This document shows, piece after piece, positions 10,256 through 20,939 of a DNA stretch of 64,000 bases. The DNA is from Pseudorasbora parva (Eukaryota > Chordata > Actinopteri > Cypriniformes > Gobionidae). The notes under the pieces were generated by a model. The model searched no databases. It saw only the letters and a list, made by a program, of their open reading frames with translations, and was not told where the DNA came from. The stretch's first letter is position 1. Each line of letters begins with the position of its first letter. The DNA lies in contig NC_090177.1 of assembly GCF_024679245.1 (NCBI RefSeq), forward strand, positions 51,383,478-51,447,477, in the 5' to 3' direction. The translations under genes were made by a program, and so were the position numbers.

Positions 10256-11975
10256 TTAATGAAAGATTAAGTGCTCATGGAAGAGATGAGTTTTTACCTG
10301 TCTTTTGAATGAAGCGAGTGATTCTGTTGTGCGTATGGAGGACGGAAGATCGTTCCACCAACCAGGAACAATGAAAGAAAAAGTTCTAGAGAGGGATTTC
10401 ATGCCTCTCTGTGATGGTACCACAAGCCTTCGCTCATTAGCTGAGCAAAGGCTTCTGGTGGGTGTGTTGACTCGTAGGAGTGAGTCGAAGGCTTCTGCTG
10501 GCTGTGTAGACTCGTAGGAGTGAGTCGAAGTATGCGGGTGCTGCGCTTGTGGAAGATCCATGAGCAAGAGTCAGAGCTTTGAATTTGATCCGGGCAGCGA
10601 GTGGTAGCCAATGCAGAGAGATGAATAGAGGTGTGACATGAGCCCTTTTGGGCTCATTGAATACAAGACGTGCCACAGCGTTCTGGATCATTTGCAGCGG
10701 TTTGATTGCACAAGATGGAAGTCCAGCCAGAAGCGCATTGCAATAGTCAAGTCTAGAAATGACCAGGGCTTGGACAAGAAGCTGTGTTGCATGCTCCGTA
10801 AGGAACGGTCTGATTTTCCTGATGTTGTGCAATGCAAACCTGCATGACCGCGCCGTCTTCGAGATGTGGTCTTTGAAGGACAGCTGGTCATCAAAGATTA
10901 CTCCAAGATTTCTGACCGACCCTGAAGGAGTAATCAAAGATGAACCTAGCTGGATGGTAAAATCGTGTTGTATGGTGGGGTTAGCAGGGAAAACAAGCAG
11001 CTCAGTCTTTGCTAGATTGAGCTGCAGGTGATATTTTTTCATCCATGCCGAGATGTCCGCCAGACAGCTTGATATTCGGGCAGCTACTGTGGGATCATCT
11101 GGTTGAAATGAGAGGTAGAGCTGTGTGTCATCAGCATAGCAATGATATGAGAGACCATGTGCCTGAATGATGGGTCTCAGTGATGTAGTGTAAATGGAGA
11201 AGAGGAGAGGTCCAATCACTGAGCCCTGAGGAACCCCCGTGGTCAGTTGATGTGTTTTGGATACCTCTCCTCTCCAGGCAACCTTAAAAGACCTACCTGT
11301 GAGATAGGACTCAAACCAGTGGAGAGGAGTCCCTGTGATGCCCAGTGATGAGAGGGTGGACAGAAGAATCTGATGATTCACAGTGTCAAAGGCAGCAGAC
11401 AGATCAAGGAGGATGAGGACTGATGATTTGGATGCAGCTTTAGCCAGCCGCAGGGCTTCAGTAACTGACAGTAATGCCGTCTCAGTTGAGTGGCCCTTTT
11501 TTTTTAAGCCTGCCTGGTTTACGTCCAGTTGATTAGACTGTGAGAGGAAAGATGAGACCTGGTTGAAAACAACTCTTTCAAGTGTTTTCGCAATGAATGG
11601 TAGGAGAGAAACAGGTCTGTAGTTCTCTACAAGTGATGTGTCTAATGTGGGTTTTTTAAGCAGTGGGGTTACCCGAGCCTGCTTGAATGTGGTGGGGAAG
11701 ATGCCGGTGGAGATAGATGTGTTGATGATGTGTGTGAGTGCTGGTAAGAGTGTAGGGGAGATGGCTTGTAGGAGATGTGAGGGGATGGGATCTAGAGGGC
11801 AGGTATTGGGATGGCTGGAGAGGAGAAGCTTAGATACTTCATCCTTCATGAGTGTAGAGAAGGAGGAGAGAAGATGTTTGGGTGTGGATGTGGCTGATTC
11901 AGAAGTGTGTGTGTGTGTGTGGAGGTGTGAACTGACTGCTGATGAGTGTGGTTTTTTGTGTGAAAAAATTGGCAA
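10256..11975 (-). pseudogene. LINE ORF2, reverse-transcriptase part, frameshifted
   Basis: The main frame (10437-11975) holds reverse-transcriptase blocks in order: VTPLLKKPTLD, NYRPVSLLPF, GHSTETALL, LLDLSAAFDTVNH, TTGVPQGSVIGPLLF, the catalytic YADD (YHCYADDTQLYL, codons at 11138-11127), VRNLGVIFDDQLSF and SRLDYCNALL. An A-run (seen as T10 at about 11497-11506) alters the usual fingers motif to AGLKKKGHST. Near 10465-10530 a short duplicated segment containing GACTCGTAGGAGTGAGTCGA disrupts the frame. The proper C-terminus (WWNDLPSSIRTTESLASFKR then THLFHEHL) lies in another frame at 10256-10470. Catalytic residues look intact, but the protein is broken at both ends. Confidence 0.85.
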
Positions 11976-13212
11976 GATCGTCTGCAGAAAGAGAGGTGGT
12001 GGGAGGTGGTGGAGGGGGACAGATGAGAGAGGTGAAAGTTCTGAAAAGTGTGCGAGAGTCTGAGGTGCTGTTGATTTTGTTGTGAAAATATGAGGATTTA
12101 GCTGTATGGACGTCCTGTGAGGAGGAAATGAGCAGAGATTGGTACTTACTCAGCTCAGATGTTTCGTTTGATTTGCGCCATTTTCTCTCTGCTGCCCTAA
12201 GTTTGGTCCGGTGTTCACGAAGAACATCAGATAACCAAGGGTTAGAGGGAGTAGCGCGAGCTGGCCTAGAAGACAGAGGGCAGATAGTATCTAGACAAGC
12301 GGTTAAAGTGGAACATAAAGTGTCTGTTGCAGTGTTGACATCCATAGAGGAGAATTGTGTGGGTGACGGAAGAGAGGATGACACAACGGAGGAGAGGTGA
12401 GAGGGAGAAAGAGAACGCAGGTTTCGTCTGAAACTAACTGGTAGAGGAGGTGGAAGCATATGAGTAGTGAGATGTAGATTAAATGTGATGAAGTAATGAT
12501 CAGAGAAGTGTAAGGGTTTGACCAAAGTGTTTTCTGTAGTGCAGTTGTGTATGTAGATGAGGTCAAGTTGGTTGCCAGATTTGTGTGTGTGTGAGGTAGT
12601 AAGAAGTTTGAGATCGAATGAGGATAGAAGGGAGTGAAAATCTGTAGCATACGGTTTGTCCAGGTGGATGTTGAAATCACCAAGGATTACAAGTGGGCTG
12701 CCATCCTCAGGGAATGAGGATAGCAGCACATCTAGTTCCTCAACAAAGGTGCCCAATTGACCTGGAGGGCGGTAAATGACTACAAGATGGATTTTAGCAG
12801 GAGCTGTAACTGTAATAGCATGGTATTCAAATGAGTTGTTATTACAGAGAGAGGTGTGGGTTGAGTATTTCCAATTGTTTGTGATAAGGAAACCTGTGCC
12901 TCCACCTCTGCCAGTGTGGCGAGGGGTGTGTGAGAAGGAGAAATTGTTAGAGAGAGCAGCAGGAGTTGCTGAGTCTTCTGGACGGATCCAGGTCTCAGTC
13001 AAGGCCAAGATATTCAGATTGGAATGAGTGGCGAAGGCTGGAATGAAGTCAGCTTTGTTTACAGCTGACTGACAATTCCATAGACCCAGAGAAAAGGAGG
13101 GAAGGATATTAGTAGAGGAAGGAATAGGACGCAGATTAGCAGTGTTGCGCTGCCGTCTGCGTCTGATAGTGGAGCGAGGGGTAGAAATAGTGGGTATGTA
13201 TTGAAAGCACAT
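11899..13212 (-). pseudogene. LINE ORF2, endonuclease part
   Basis: This 437-codon minus-strand frame contains the expected endonuclease blocks in order: GLWNCQSAVNK, LALTETWIRP, GRGGGTGFLI, VVIYRPPG, LVILGDFNIHLD, a NQLDLIYI block and FSDHYFITF. After the domain it continues through a basic linker (LRAAERKWRKS) toward the reverse transcriptase. It then ends in QFTPPHTHTHF, where a (TG)n tract at about 11907-11922 shifts the frame. The remaining protein is in the frame at 10437-11975. The start shown is the first usable codon of the frame; the true ORF2 start is not certain. Confidence 0.85.
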
Positions 13213-13461
13213 TGTGAAAAGAGAGAGAAGGAGAAAGAGGATAGAGAAATAAATAAATACTTAAGTGCGTTCTCGGTGTTCGTTCTATGGTGGAGTCGAT
13301 CGTAGGTCGAGTCGAAAAAGATGTCTTTACACTTATCGGTCTTCACACGAGGCGGCTGAACACGAGGGCTGAACGCTCCCGTTGACACTACCGCGACAGC
13401 GCTGACACGCTTATTAAATACACACTGATCACTGCTTGAGTGAGAACAGCTGTGGACGCTT

Positions 13462-13514
13462 TTATAATTATCCCAAAGATTAATCAACGCAACGGTCTGC
13501 CAACGACTCAAATC
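13462..13514. repeat. 53-bp direct repeat, copy 1
   Basis: The segment starting TTATAATTATCCCAAAGATT and ending GACTCAAATC recurs without visible change at 14006-14058. Copy 1 lies in the LINE 5' leader. Confidence 0.9.
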
Positions 13515-13826
13515 GAAACCAAACTATCACTCACTACCTGTGCTAAAAGCCACCAATTATTATTTAATAACGGCTGGTGATTGCGTACAGCGCGCTTCAA
13601 ACTGCCCTGGTTAAAGTGCAATTTGTGAGTAGCTCCCGGAACAAAGTTATGAATAAAAAGAATAAGTGCAGAAACGAAATGTATCTTCCTTCGAGTAATT
13701 AATACACCAAGCACTACAGCAAATACAGACTATTTCGGATAGACTTACTTGCGATTCGAGCTCCTTCTCTGACCGACGCGCTTCTCCTAATGGCCGGCTA
13801 ACTTGCTCGGCTTTAAATATAATGCG

Positions 13827-13990
13827 TTCGATTTATATAGCGCTTTTCAAGGCACTCAAAGCGCTTTACATTGAAGGGGGGAATCTCCTCAACCACCACC
13901 AATGTGCAGCATCCACCTGGATGATGCGACGGCAGCCATATTGCGCCAGAACGCTCACCACACACCAGCTGATTGGTGGAGAGGAGACAA
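13827..13990 (-). mobile_element. Tail fragment of the 5S-type SINE, antisense
   Basis: Read in reverse it gives a SINE tail closely similar to 26930-27095: a GCATCATCC(A)GGTGGATGC-type block, then TGGTGGTGGTTGAGGAG, then AAAGCGCTTTGAGTG. Only about 160 bp of the 3' part is present, consistent with a 5'-truncated insertion. Confidence 0.7.
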
Positions 13991-14005
13991 ATATACAGTC
14001 CGCCC

Positions 14006-14058
14006 TTATAATTATCCCAAAGATTAATCAACGCAACGGTCTGCCAACGACTCAAATC
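14006..14058. repeat. 53-bp direct repeat, copy 2
   Basis: Exact copy of 13462-13514, located 544 bp downstream and just beyond the antisense SINE fragment. It probably marks a local duplication or a second copy of the LINE leader. Confidence 0.9.
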
Positions 14059-14831
14059 AATACTCAATCAATCAGTTCATCCTATGAACGTTCAGCATTG
14101 ATTATTAATTAATTCTAAGAAAAGGATTAGAATTAAGTGCTCAGAATGCACAACAAGATCGATCATTTAAGTCACTTATATTCAACACATCAATTTATTT
14201 GCAGCGGGGAGTCATAATGGATAAGATCAAACAGACATACAACATACATACACAAAACATACATTGCAAGAGGCAAAGTCAGTTAGAAGAACTGGGTCAG
14301 AACAGATGGATAAAGTTATCCAAAGAGTCTAACCGGTGAGAACCATCTCTGATAAGCTCATTTGTCGGAGCAAAGGAGTTTACGGTCTTACTAGCTACCA
14401 ATTTGTACTTCTTAATATATTACTTGCATTTGCCCGAGATGGCGTCCAGAGATATAGTCGTAGGAGAAAGTGTTGATGGGTTCCGTCTGATCGTTTTGCA
14501 GTTGTGAATGTTTCCTTCCATGTTATGCGAAGGACGAAGAACTTGCATAGTTGCTTTGACTCCGTCGAGGTTGAGGAAGTTGCACATAGCATGAGGTGTT
14601 TGGGCCTCTTGGCCCATGGCCGCATGGTGGAGTCGGGTTTCCTGTACCACACACGCAGGTTCTCTGTGTGTTAGCTCACAATTCTTGGTGGCCTGTCGGG
14701 TGGAAGCCCACAGGCCCAGCGTGTGTCGTAGGTGCCAGGAAAAAGAGAAGAGAGTGAGGGAATCCGAGCGTTTCTCTTTTAAGGTTTAGGAGTAGTCACA
14801 CCCTTCTGAGGTGTCACCCTTCCATCTCTGG

Positions 14832-14930
14832 AATCTCCAGAGGAATTTCCCTTGGAAATCCCAACAATCTCATTGGTCAAGTCTACCAATGAGATTGTTG
14901 GGATTTCCAAGGGAAATTCCTCTGGAGATT
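14832..14930. repeat. Perfect 46-bp palindrome with 7-base loop
   Basis: The left arm 14832-14877 (starts AATCTCCAGAGG, ends CTCATTGGT) is exactly complementary to the right arm 14885-14930. The loop is CAAGTCT. Pairing stops at the next base on both sides. It lies in the intron between repeats and has no coding content. Confidence 0.95.
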
Positions 14931-15841
14931 TTAGGGCTCTTTGTTTCAAGCATGAATCAATGGGTCTGTCTGTGCCCATTTATACTCTAATCAATGCAAC
15001 AAACACATGCTGCATCCTCTGAATAAGGAACCTACATGAAAGTGTAAGACGTGAAACAAGCTTTATTCTGATAGGAGACAAGGCATATGAGATTACATGT
15101 GAAATAGTAAGTTGTTCATAAGACACATAGATGCATAGATTAAATAAAATACAATGAACACTTCACAATTACAGTTATATGCATACATACAATGTCACAT
15201 GTTCATATAGACGGTTCGTCTAAACTTGCAAAAGCATGTTTTTTACAAGCTTTGTATCTTAACTATGGCCTTTCCCATGTGGAACATTTTTTGGGGCCAT
15301 AAAACGTCATCAGTTGGTATTCAGGGTAACTGAGGATCTTTCTCTGTTGTGTTTGGTGTAGGTCTAATATGAATCACAAAGCATTTAAAACATATTGGTT
15401 AAATGTAAAAGGCGATTATGTGTCTGACTATTATGTGCCGCAGTCGCTACACTTCCATGAACAATAAAGCAACATTGTGTGAATCCATGAACACAAATAA
15501 ATCATTACTTCAATGTAACGTATCCTTAAACAAGAGATATCAACCAAAAATAATACATTCAGTTAATCAAACAGTTAACATGAGCTGAAGTACCTAAATC
15601 AACTGACACTGGCTGATTGCCAGAGCAAGTCTCACAGACACAACTTCAAAATTCAAGTGACAATGGGCCTTTTTAACATTATCAAACCCTCAATAGTACT
15701 TCTGTCAGGATTTGGGCTCTGGAAACAGCAGAGACATTTCTCTAAATATATTCAGTGTTGGATGATTTCTACATGTGTTAGCAATGGATGCATTTCTCTT
15801 GGCATGATAATCACACTCTTTCTGTCTGTTGATTTCCACAG

Positions 15842-15877
15842 ACACTGATCCCGAGACCAGGAGCGACTTCCTACACT
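15842..15877 (+). CDS. SNTX-like gene, 36-bp linker exon before B30.2
   Basis: A 36-bp exon is bounded by TTGATTTCCACAG and GTAAGTC and reads through TRSDFLHY. A short exon with this T-R-x-D-F-L-x-Y pattern is typical immediately before the PRY-SPRY exon in fish SNTX-like, NLR-B30.2 and TRIM genes. It enters and leaves in phase 1, matching both neighbours. It lies 206 bp upstream of the SPRY exon. Confidence 0.85.
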
Positions 15878-16083
15878 GTAAGTCAATAAGAACACAAGCA
15901 AATAAACTCCTGAGTGTGTTCATGTTCTTCCTGTAGAAGGGGAAAGAAAACGTGACATGAGTTGATCCTGTAAATGATGATTAAACTGAACGGAGACTGC
16001 TGATATATTGAACATGAAGAGTTCAGCTACATTAGAAGATCAGATGAATAATTCCTGATTGTGATGTGTTTTCTCTTCATCAG

Positions 16084-16616
16084 ATTCCCTTCTGCTCAAT
16101 CCAGACCTGGACACAGTGCATAGAAACCTCCGTTTCTCTAGGGACCAAAGAGAGATTACTCACACTAACACAGAGAATCCATATCCATATCACCCTGACA
16201 GATTTGATTATTATTCTCAGCTGTTGTATAAAGAGATTGTGAGTGGACGCTCTTACTGGGAGGTTGAGTGGAATGGAAATTATGTGTTTATAGCAGTGTC
16301 ATATAAGAGCATCAGCAGGAAGGGAGGGAGTGATGAGTGTGCAGTTGGATGTAATGATCAGTCCTGGAGTTTGGTTTGCTATCCTGACAAATACTCATTC
16401 TGGCACAATAAAGTAAAGACTGTTCTCCCTGTAAAGCCCATCAGCAATAGAGATAATAGAGTAGGAGTGTATGTGAATCCCAGTGCAGGAACTCTGTCCT
16501 TCTACAGCATCTCTGGAGACTCAATGATCCTCATCCACTCAGTAAAGACCACATTCACTCAGCCGATCTATCCTGGGTTTAGGATTGATTCTGGATCATC
16601 TGTGAAACTGCTTTGA
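16084..16616 (+). CDS. SNTX-like gene, terminal PRY-SPRY (B30.2) exon
   Basis: After the acceptor TTCATCAG (ending 16083) the exon encodes about 176 residues. The PRY part has NPDLDTVHRNLRFS and the SPRY part has GRSYWEVEW, a WSL motif and GVYVNPSAGTLSFYS, ending at TGA 16614-16616. B30.2 domains bind protein or peptide ligands and close most members of this family. With the exons at 6072, 6331 and 15842, the coding length from the TTG is 2361 bp, exactly 787 codons, and all junction phases agree. This strongly supports one gene despite the 7.8-kb intron. Confidence 0.88.
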
Positions 16617-16733
16617 TAAATCAGAATAGACTGATGAGAGATTCTACCCATAATGCTTAACCGTGGGATGTTATAGAGTCTCTTCATTACATTAATACTA
16701 CAGTGAACTTCTGTCACTGAAACGTGTGTGTGT

Positions 16734-16739
16734 AATAAA
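16734..16739 (+). terminator. Polyadenylation signal AATAAA of the SNTX-like gene
   Basis: A canonical AATAAA lies 118 bases after the stop codon, followed by a TGTGTGTGTG-type GU-rich element at about 16759-16770. A second AATAAA near 16959 could be an alternative. Confidence 0.65.
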
Positions 16740-17339
16740 TCCACATATAGACAATATGTACTGTGTGTGTGTGCTTTTCTCAGTGTATCTGTTTGTGTTG
16801 ATGGAGATCAGCTTCATTTAGTTTTATTGTTTTAAATCCAATCTATGTATGTAGAATTGTGATTTAAACATAGTTTAAACCAAGTGTATTTTAGAAGTTC
16901 AAGCACTAAAGCTGCTGCAACATTAGAGTGTTTGTGCTGTTTTGTCTGTTATTATTTTCAATAAATACATAAAACTGATCAAATCCCTGTGAAGACATAA
17001 AAAGGTCAGGCGTCACATTATGTGTTGATCTGTATCTGCTAATCGAACCTGATGAATCCTGATGCACACAGATGTCAGGCATCATTAAACACAAGCATCA
17101 CATGAAACTCCAGAAAATCCGTCCAGAAACTCATCCTCTCCCAATATTAGCGAACCATAAAACGAATCAATGGCGCCCAAACGGCCCGAGACAACATCTC
17201 CCCTCTTTCACCTGCTTTATCTCAAAACCAGCACAAGGACAAGATAGGGCAGGTGACGTGGTCCCTCTTTGTTCCACAAACGTAAGAGCGGGCATAACCA
17301 CACAAAGAATGGGACTTCTTTATTACCCCAGACATAAAT
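16740..17339. other. Gene-free stretch after the SNTX-like gene
   Basis: No gene is visible. The right part (about 17080-17339) and the sequence resuming at 19675 on the far side of the TTAA element probably belonged to one older repeat. Confidence 0.45.
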
Positions 17340-17343
17340 TTAA

Positions 17344-19670
17344 AGGTGCCCTAGAATGATCTGAAACAATATGTTAAACTGTTCTCTGATATCTACATAG
17401 AGGGTATGTGGCTTATTTAAGGGCAAAAATTGTCCAGATCCAGTTTTACAGGTCCATTTACAACCCTATAAATTGTCCCTAGGATGTAATGCTCTGTTTT
17501 TGCCTTATTTGGAAGAGTCATGAATATTAATGTTGAGCTCTGCTCTGATTGGCTTATTTCAGCAGCTCACAGCAGTTCAGCGAAGCGGCTCGTGAGTCCT
17601 GACCGTCCTGACACAACACAGAATTTCAGATCATCCGCGCACGAGAAAGAGCTTGCATTCGTGCGGTTGCCAGATTTCAGTAATTAATTCCCCCAAACAG
17701 AGCTTTTCTGTGAAAAAAAAACTGCATGATATCCTGTGTTTATACCTAAACATGTCCAATCTGACAACCATATGCACGCGAGCTCTCTCGCGCGTGCGCC
17801 GGTGAACTGAAAACACCAATAAACTAGTAAGCTGCATTTTATCAATCTCCATTTGAGATGTTTTGCTAAAGCCTAGTTCACACTCCCGATTTTTGCCCCA
17901 ATTTTGAGTCGGTGACAGGTTTTGCGAAATCGCCGACAAATGCCCGAGATCATCGGCAAATCGTGCTCGTGCACACCAGTGACAATCACGCAGTGTGAAT
18001 AATCAAAGACGCGATAAGAGAGAATCGCAGACGAGTTGCTGATGCCCGCGAGATATTTGGCATGCTAAATATCTGGACCTGTCGGCGATTTATAATCCTG
18101 CTGTGTGAAATTATTTCTGACTGAAAATTACACCGACAGCCAATGAGAGAGTGAGATACAGGGCAGCAGGAGGTTCAGGGAGGCGTTATAGAGCAGAATA
18201 TCAGTATTTTAATAGATATATTTACAATTCTATCAAACAGAAACAAAGGCCAAACATTTGCACATCCAGCCACAGCAGCAGCAGCACATTACAAAATAGT
18301 TTATTTACCCCAAACTGTCTTTGCAGAACACAATCCTGGCTCCCTCTGTCTCTCCAACAATTTCCTCCGCCATAATCCTTTTTCGTTTTCTCCACAAATC
18401 AGCGCACATACAGTTTGAAGCAAACTTTGTGCAGTTGATCATTTTTAATAACAATTCCAAGTCTCGCGCGAGAACTTCGGTCTGACGCACGTGTGATCTC
18501 GCGTTGTTTACGTGTCACATCGCTCGTGTGTTTGGGAAACTTTGTTTGCGCACCGGAGAGAGAGAGTTGTCAGCAATTCTTCCTCTTGTTCAGTCATGCA
18601 GTGTGAACTCCTCTGTCGTCAAACCATCGTGCAGTGTGAACACAGCAGTGACTGAATGATACCCCAGATAGTCATGCAGTGTGAAAAGAGCAGTGACCCG
18701 ACGAGTCTGAAAATCGTGCAGTCTGAACTAGGCTTTAAAGTGTGTCGTTCAGCCTACAGTTTAGACTTGTCTTTTTTCGTCAAGGATATTGCATGTTTAT
18801 ATAACGTTAGTCACAATGTAGGCTAACGTTACGCCGTGACTGTGATGTAGCCTAATCTGAAATACAAATAGGCAAAAACATCATAGGAAACACCATACTT
18901 CAGTTCTCAAAAATATAAATATATAACTTATATTTTTACAAAATGAATAGCCTTGTCAAATGACTATCGTTTTAACTTATATGGTGGAAAAGGAGACGTT
19001 TGCTAGAAGGATCGAGTGAACAATCTATTGTTACTGTACTAGCATCTCGCGTTATCTAGACAATGCTGCCTCTCTAAGAAACTTTTAATTTAATCAGAAA
19101 TTGTTTAAACAGTCAATAAGTGGATAAATCACTACTTACTGCTTGCAGGAATACAGTCGCCCCTTTCTTCAGTTTAAGGCACTGAGCGAAGCTTGCTTGA
19201 AATGGGCCGAACAAACAAATGATTTTGAAATAAATTGTTGTGGTATCCGATTATAGTAAACCTCAACATGACTGTTGCCATATGAAAAGTCCTCACGTCC
19301 CCTGCACAGCCTGAACATGACATATGTGTCATGAGAGCTCAGCTGCCGTTTTTGCTATCCTCGAGTGTCTTGGGCTACCTGCAGTCCCGATGATTCGGCT
19401 CCGTCAGTTCCTCCTGACAATGAACATGTTCTGACTGGTTCGGACATATGCAAATGTTGGGGGTGTGCATATTAATGATCCCCAACGCTTGCGTCACAGT
19501 TGGGTTTATGTTGAGAAGCACTTTTTTTCCGTGGTGTTTTTGATTCACGAGATTTACATATGAAGTAGAAGGCAATGGTGTCTGAGACTCACAGTATGTG
19601 ATGTCCATGTACTGAACTCTTATTATTTCACTATGGCAGGGTTAATTCAATTTTTCATTTTAGGGCACCT
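17344..19670. mobile_element. TTAA-type DNA transposon with nested element
   Basis: The ends AGGTGCCCTAGAATG and CATTTTAGGGCACCT are inverted repeats, flanked by TTAA at 17340-17343 and 19671-19674. Length is 2327 bp including the nested element at 17869-18735. No transposase-like frame was found, so it is a non-autonomous piggyBac/Kolobok-like element. Confidence 0.8.
17869..18735. mobile_element. Nested element with AAGCCTAGTTCA termini
   Basis: The left end AAGCCTAGTTCACACT and right end AGTCTGAACTAGGCTT are inverted repeats. Inside, short phrases built around GCAGTGTGAA recur at both sides, for example near 17990 and at 18598-18690, giving longer subterminal symmetry. A clean target duplication was not identified. 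No coding capacity is seen. Confidence 0.7.
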
Positions 19671-19674
19671 TTAA

Positions 19675-20452
19675 AACCTTATCGGGGAAAAAGTTGCTAA
19701 AAGCTTATCGTCGGCTCATAATCAACAGACATTAGAAGACATCTGTTCTTTGCCCTCCTTCCTCAACCCGTGCATTCCAAAGGCTCTTTGAACATCACGC
19801 AAAGACCTCACATCAATGCAGACACAAGGACTAAAATTACACCTCAGATTCAATAATATGAATTAACCCCCAATCGGAACTTGGCGTGTACTATATGTAT
19901 TATGGATGTCTATATAACCTATGGTGTTTTTTTAACGTGGCAAACATTTATTGCTACCTATTTGTGCATGTTTCATTTTCTTAGTTATAACAAGTAACCA
20001 CCAAACAATGCCTTAAACATGCACCAATGTATTATGTGTATTTTTATGTAACCTGTGAAGTTTGCTGCAAGACAGACAGTTACCACATGTGAATTTTGAT
20101 GATCTCCTACTCCAATCATGGGAAAGGTATGGTGTCGGATATTGGTGTGATGGATAAATGATTTTCATCATTTTGATGCAAGGTAAATTTGTGTAAATAT
20201 AATATATAAATGTATATTTAAAATATATAAATGTAACATGATTATTATTAGTGATGTTTTTACTAACATAATTTTAGGAGGAGCATGTGCAGATAATTAA
20301 ACCTAATTAAACACAAGTGGAGCTCATCAAGCTAATCAACGATAAGAGATGTGTTTATACAGCAGATTTACCTTCTTTTGTTGTCTATTTTAATTTTAGC
20401 ATGAATGGCTTTTCTGGCAGGTCGCCTCGCCCGCCATCTCGTGCATTATAGC
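19675..20452. other. Gene-free stretch
   Basis: AT-rich DNA with no gene, RNA or clear repeat boundary visible. Confidence 0.45.
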
Positions 20453-20456
20453 TTAA

Positions 20457-20768
20457 AGCTGCGGTCCGTAACTTTTTGCACTCTAGTGGTTAATAAACAG
20501 AACTGCACGTGTCTTGCGGAAGAACATTGCAGCCGGATCTACTTCTGTCTGTTTATGTCTATGGTGGATCACGCAGGGACTGTGCTCCTCCGCAGCGGAT
20601 CCTACCAGTCTGGCCTGAAATAGTCCTAATATAAACACTTATTATAAGTGTACCATAAAGATTCAGGGTAAGACAAAAACACAGTTTGGAAAATGGATTC
20701 ATGTTGTATATTCTCATTATATAATTTTTTGTAAATCTTGAACACAAAAAAAGCTACGGACAGCACAT
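20457..20768. mobile_element. 312-bp TTAA MITE
   Basis: The left end AGCTGCGGTCCGTAACTTTTT-like and right end AAAAAGCTACGGACAGCACAT are imperfect inverted repeats. TTAA lies on both sides (20453-20456 and 20769-20772). The size and lack of coding capacity fit a miniature element. Confidence 0.75.
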
Positions 20769-20939
20769 TTAAACAGCTCGAAGCAATTCAATGCTAAAAT
20801 CTTTTCCTTACAGATTCCTAAGACATTTTGGCCGCTTCCATCAGCATTCACAGTCAAATCAATTCTCCTTTTCCTGAACTGTTTGCTACCATTCACAATT
20901 GCGACTCTATCTTCTAAAATCTAATCGTTGTTCTAAGGT

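Larger units (their letters stand above)
10035..13826 (-). mobile_element. Nearly full-length LINE (jockey-group, L2/CR1-like), minus strand
   Basis: The element runs right to left. A 5' leader lies at about 13213-13826, then endonuclease, then reverse transcriptase. The 3' tail (about 10035-10110) contains the reverse of a segment very widespread in fish LINE/SINE 3' ends, visible here as GCAGACGCTTTTATCCAAAG. The two protein domains are in different frames because of a frameshift, and the C-terminus is disrupted by a small duplication, so the copy cannot encode an intact ORF2. Its insertion in the SNTX-like intron is antisense to the host gene. The 5' limit, where it meets an antisense SINE tail at 13827, is approximate. 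Confidence 0.8.
8032..15841 (+). other. 7.8-kb intron of the SNTX-like gene, filled with transposons
   Basis: The intron runs from GTAAGT at 8032 to TTTCCACAG at 15841. It holds, in order, a GGCCCT-ended DNA transposon with Myb-like start and hairpin, a minus-strand LINE, an antisense SINE tail, a 53-bp direct repeat pair and a perfect 46-bp palindrome. The parts at 14059-14831 and 14931-15841 show no recognisable gene. The first of these has short minus-strand open frames without motifs. Confidence 0.75.

Noticed and set aside
13059..13511. 150-codon minus-strand frame upstream of the LINE endonuclease
   Set aside because: It overlaps the leader and the repeated 53-bp segment, has no recognised ORF1 motif, and is interrupted before the endonuclease frame; a LINE ORF1 cannot be supported.
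15657..15848. 63-codon plus-strand frame just before the 36-bp exon
   Set aside because: It runs through the splice acceptor and lacks domain similarity; the short exon with matching phase explains the coding signal.
17164..17178. TGGCGCCCAAAC resembling a retroviral tRNA-Lys primer-binding site
   Set aside because: No LTR ends, polypurine tract or gag/pol sequence nearby; a match this short can be chance.
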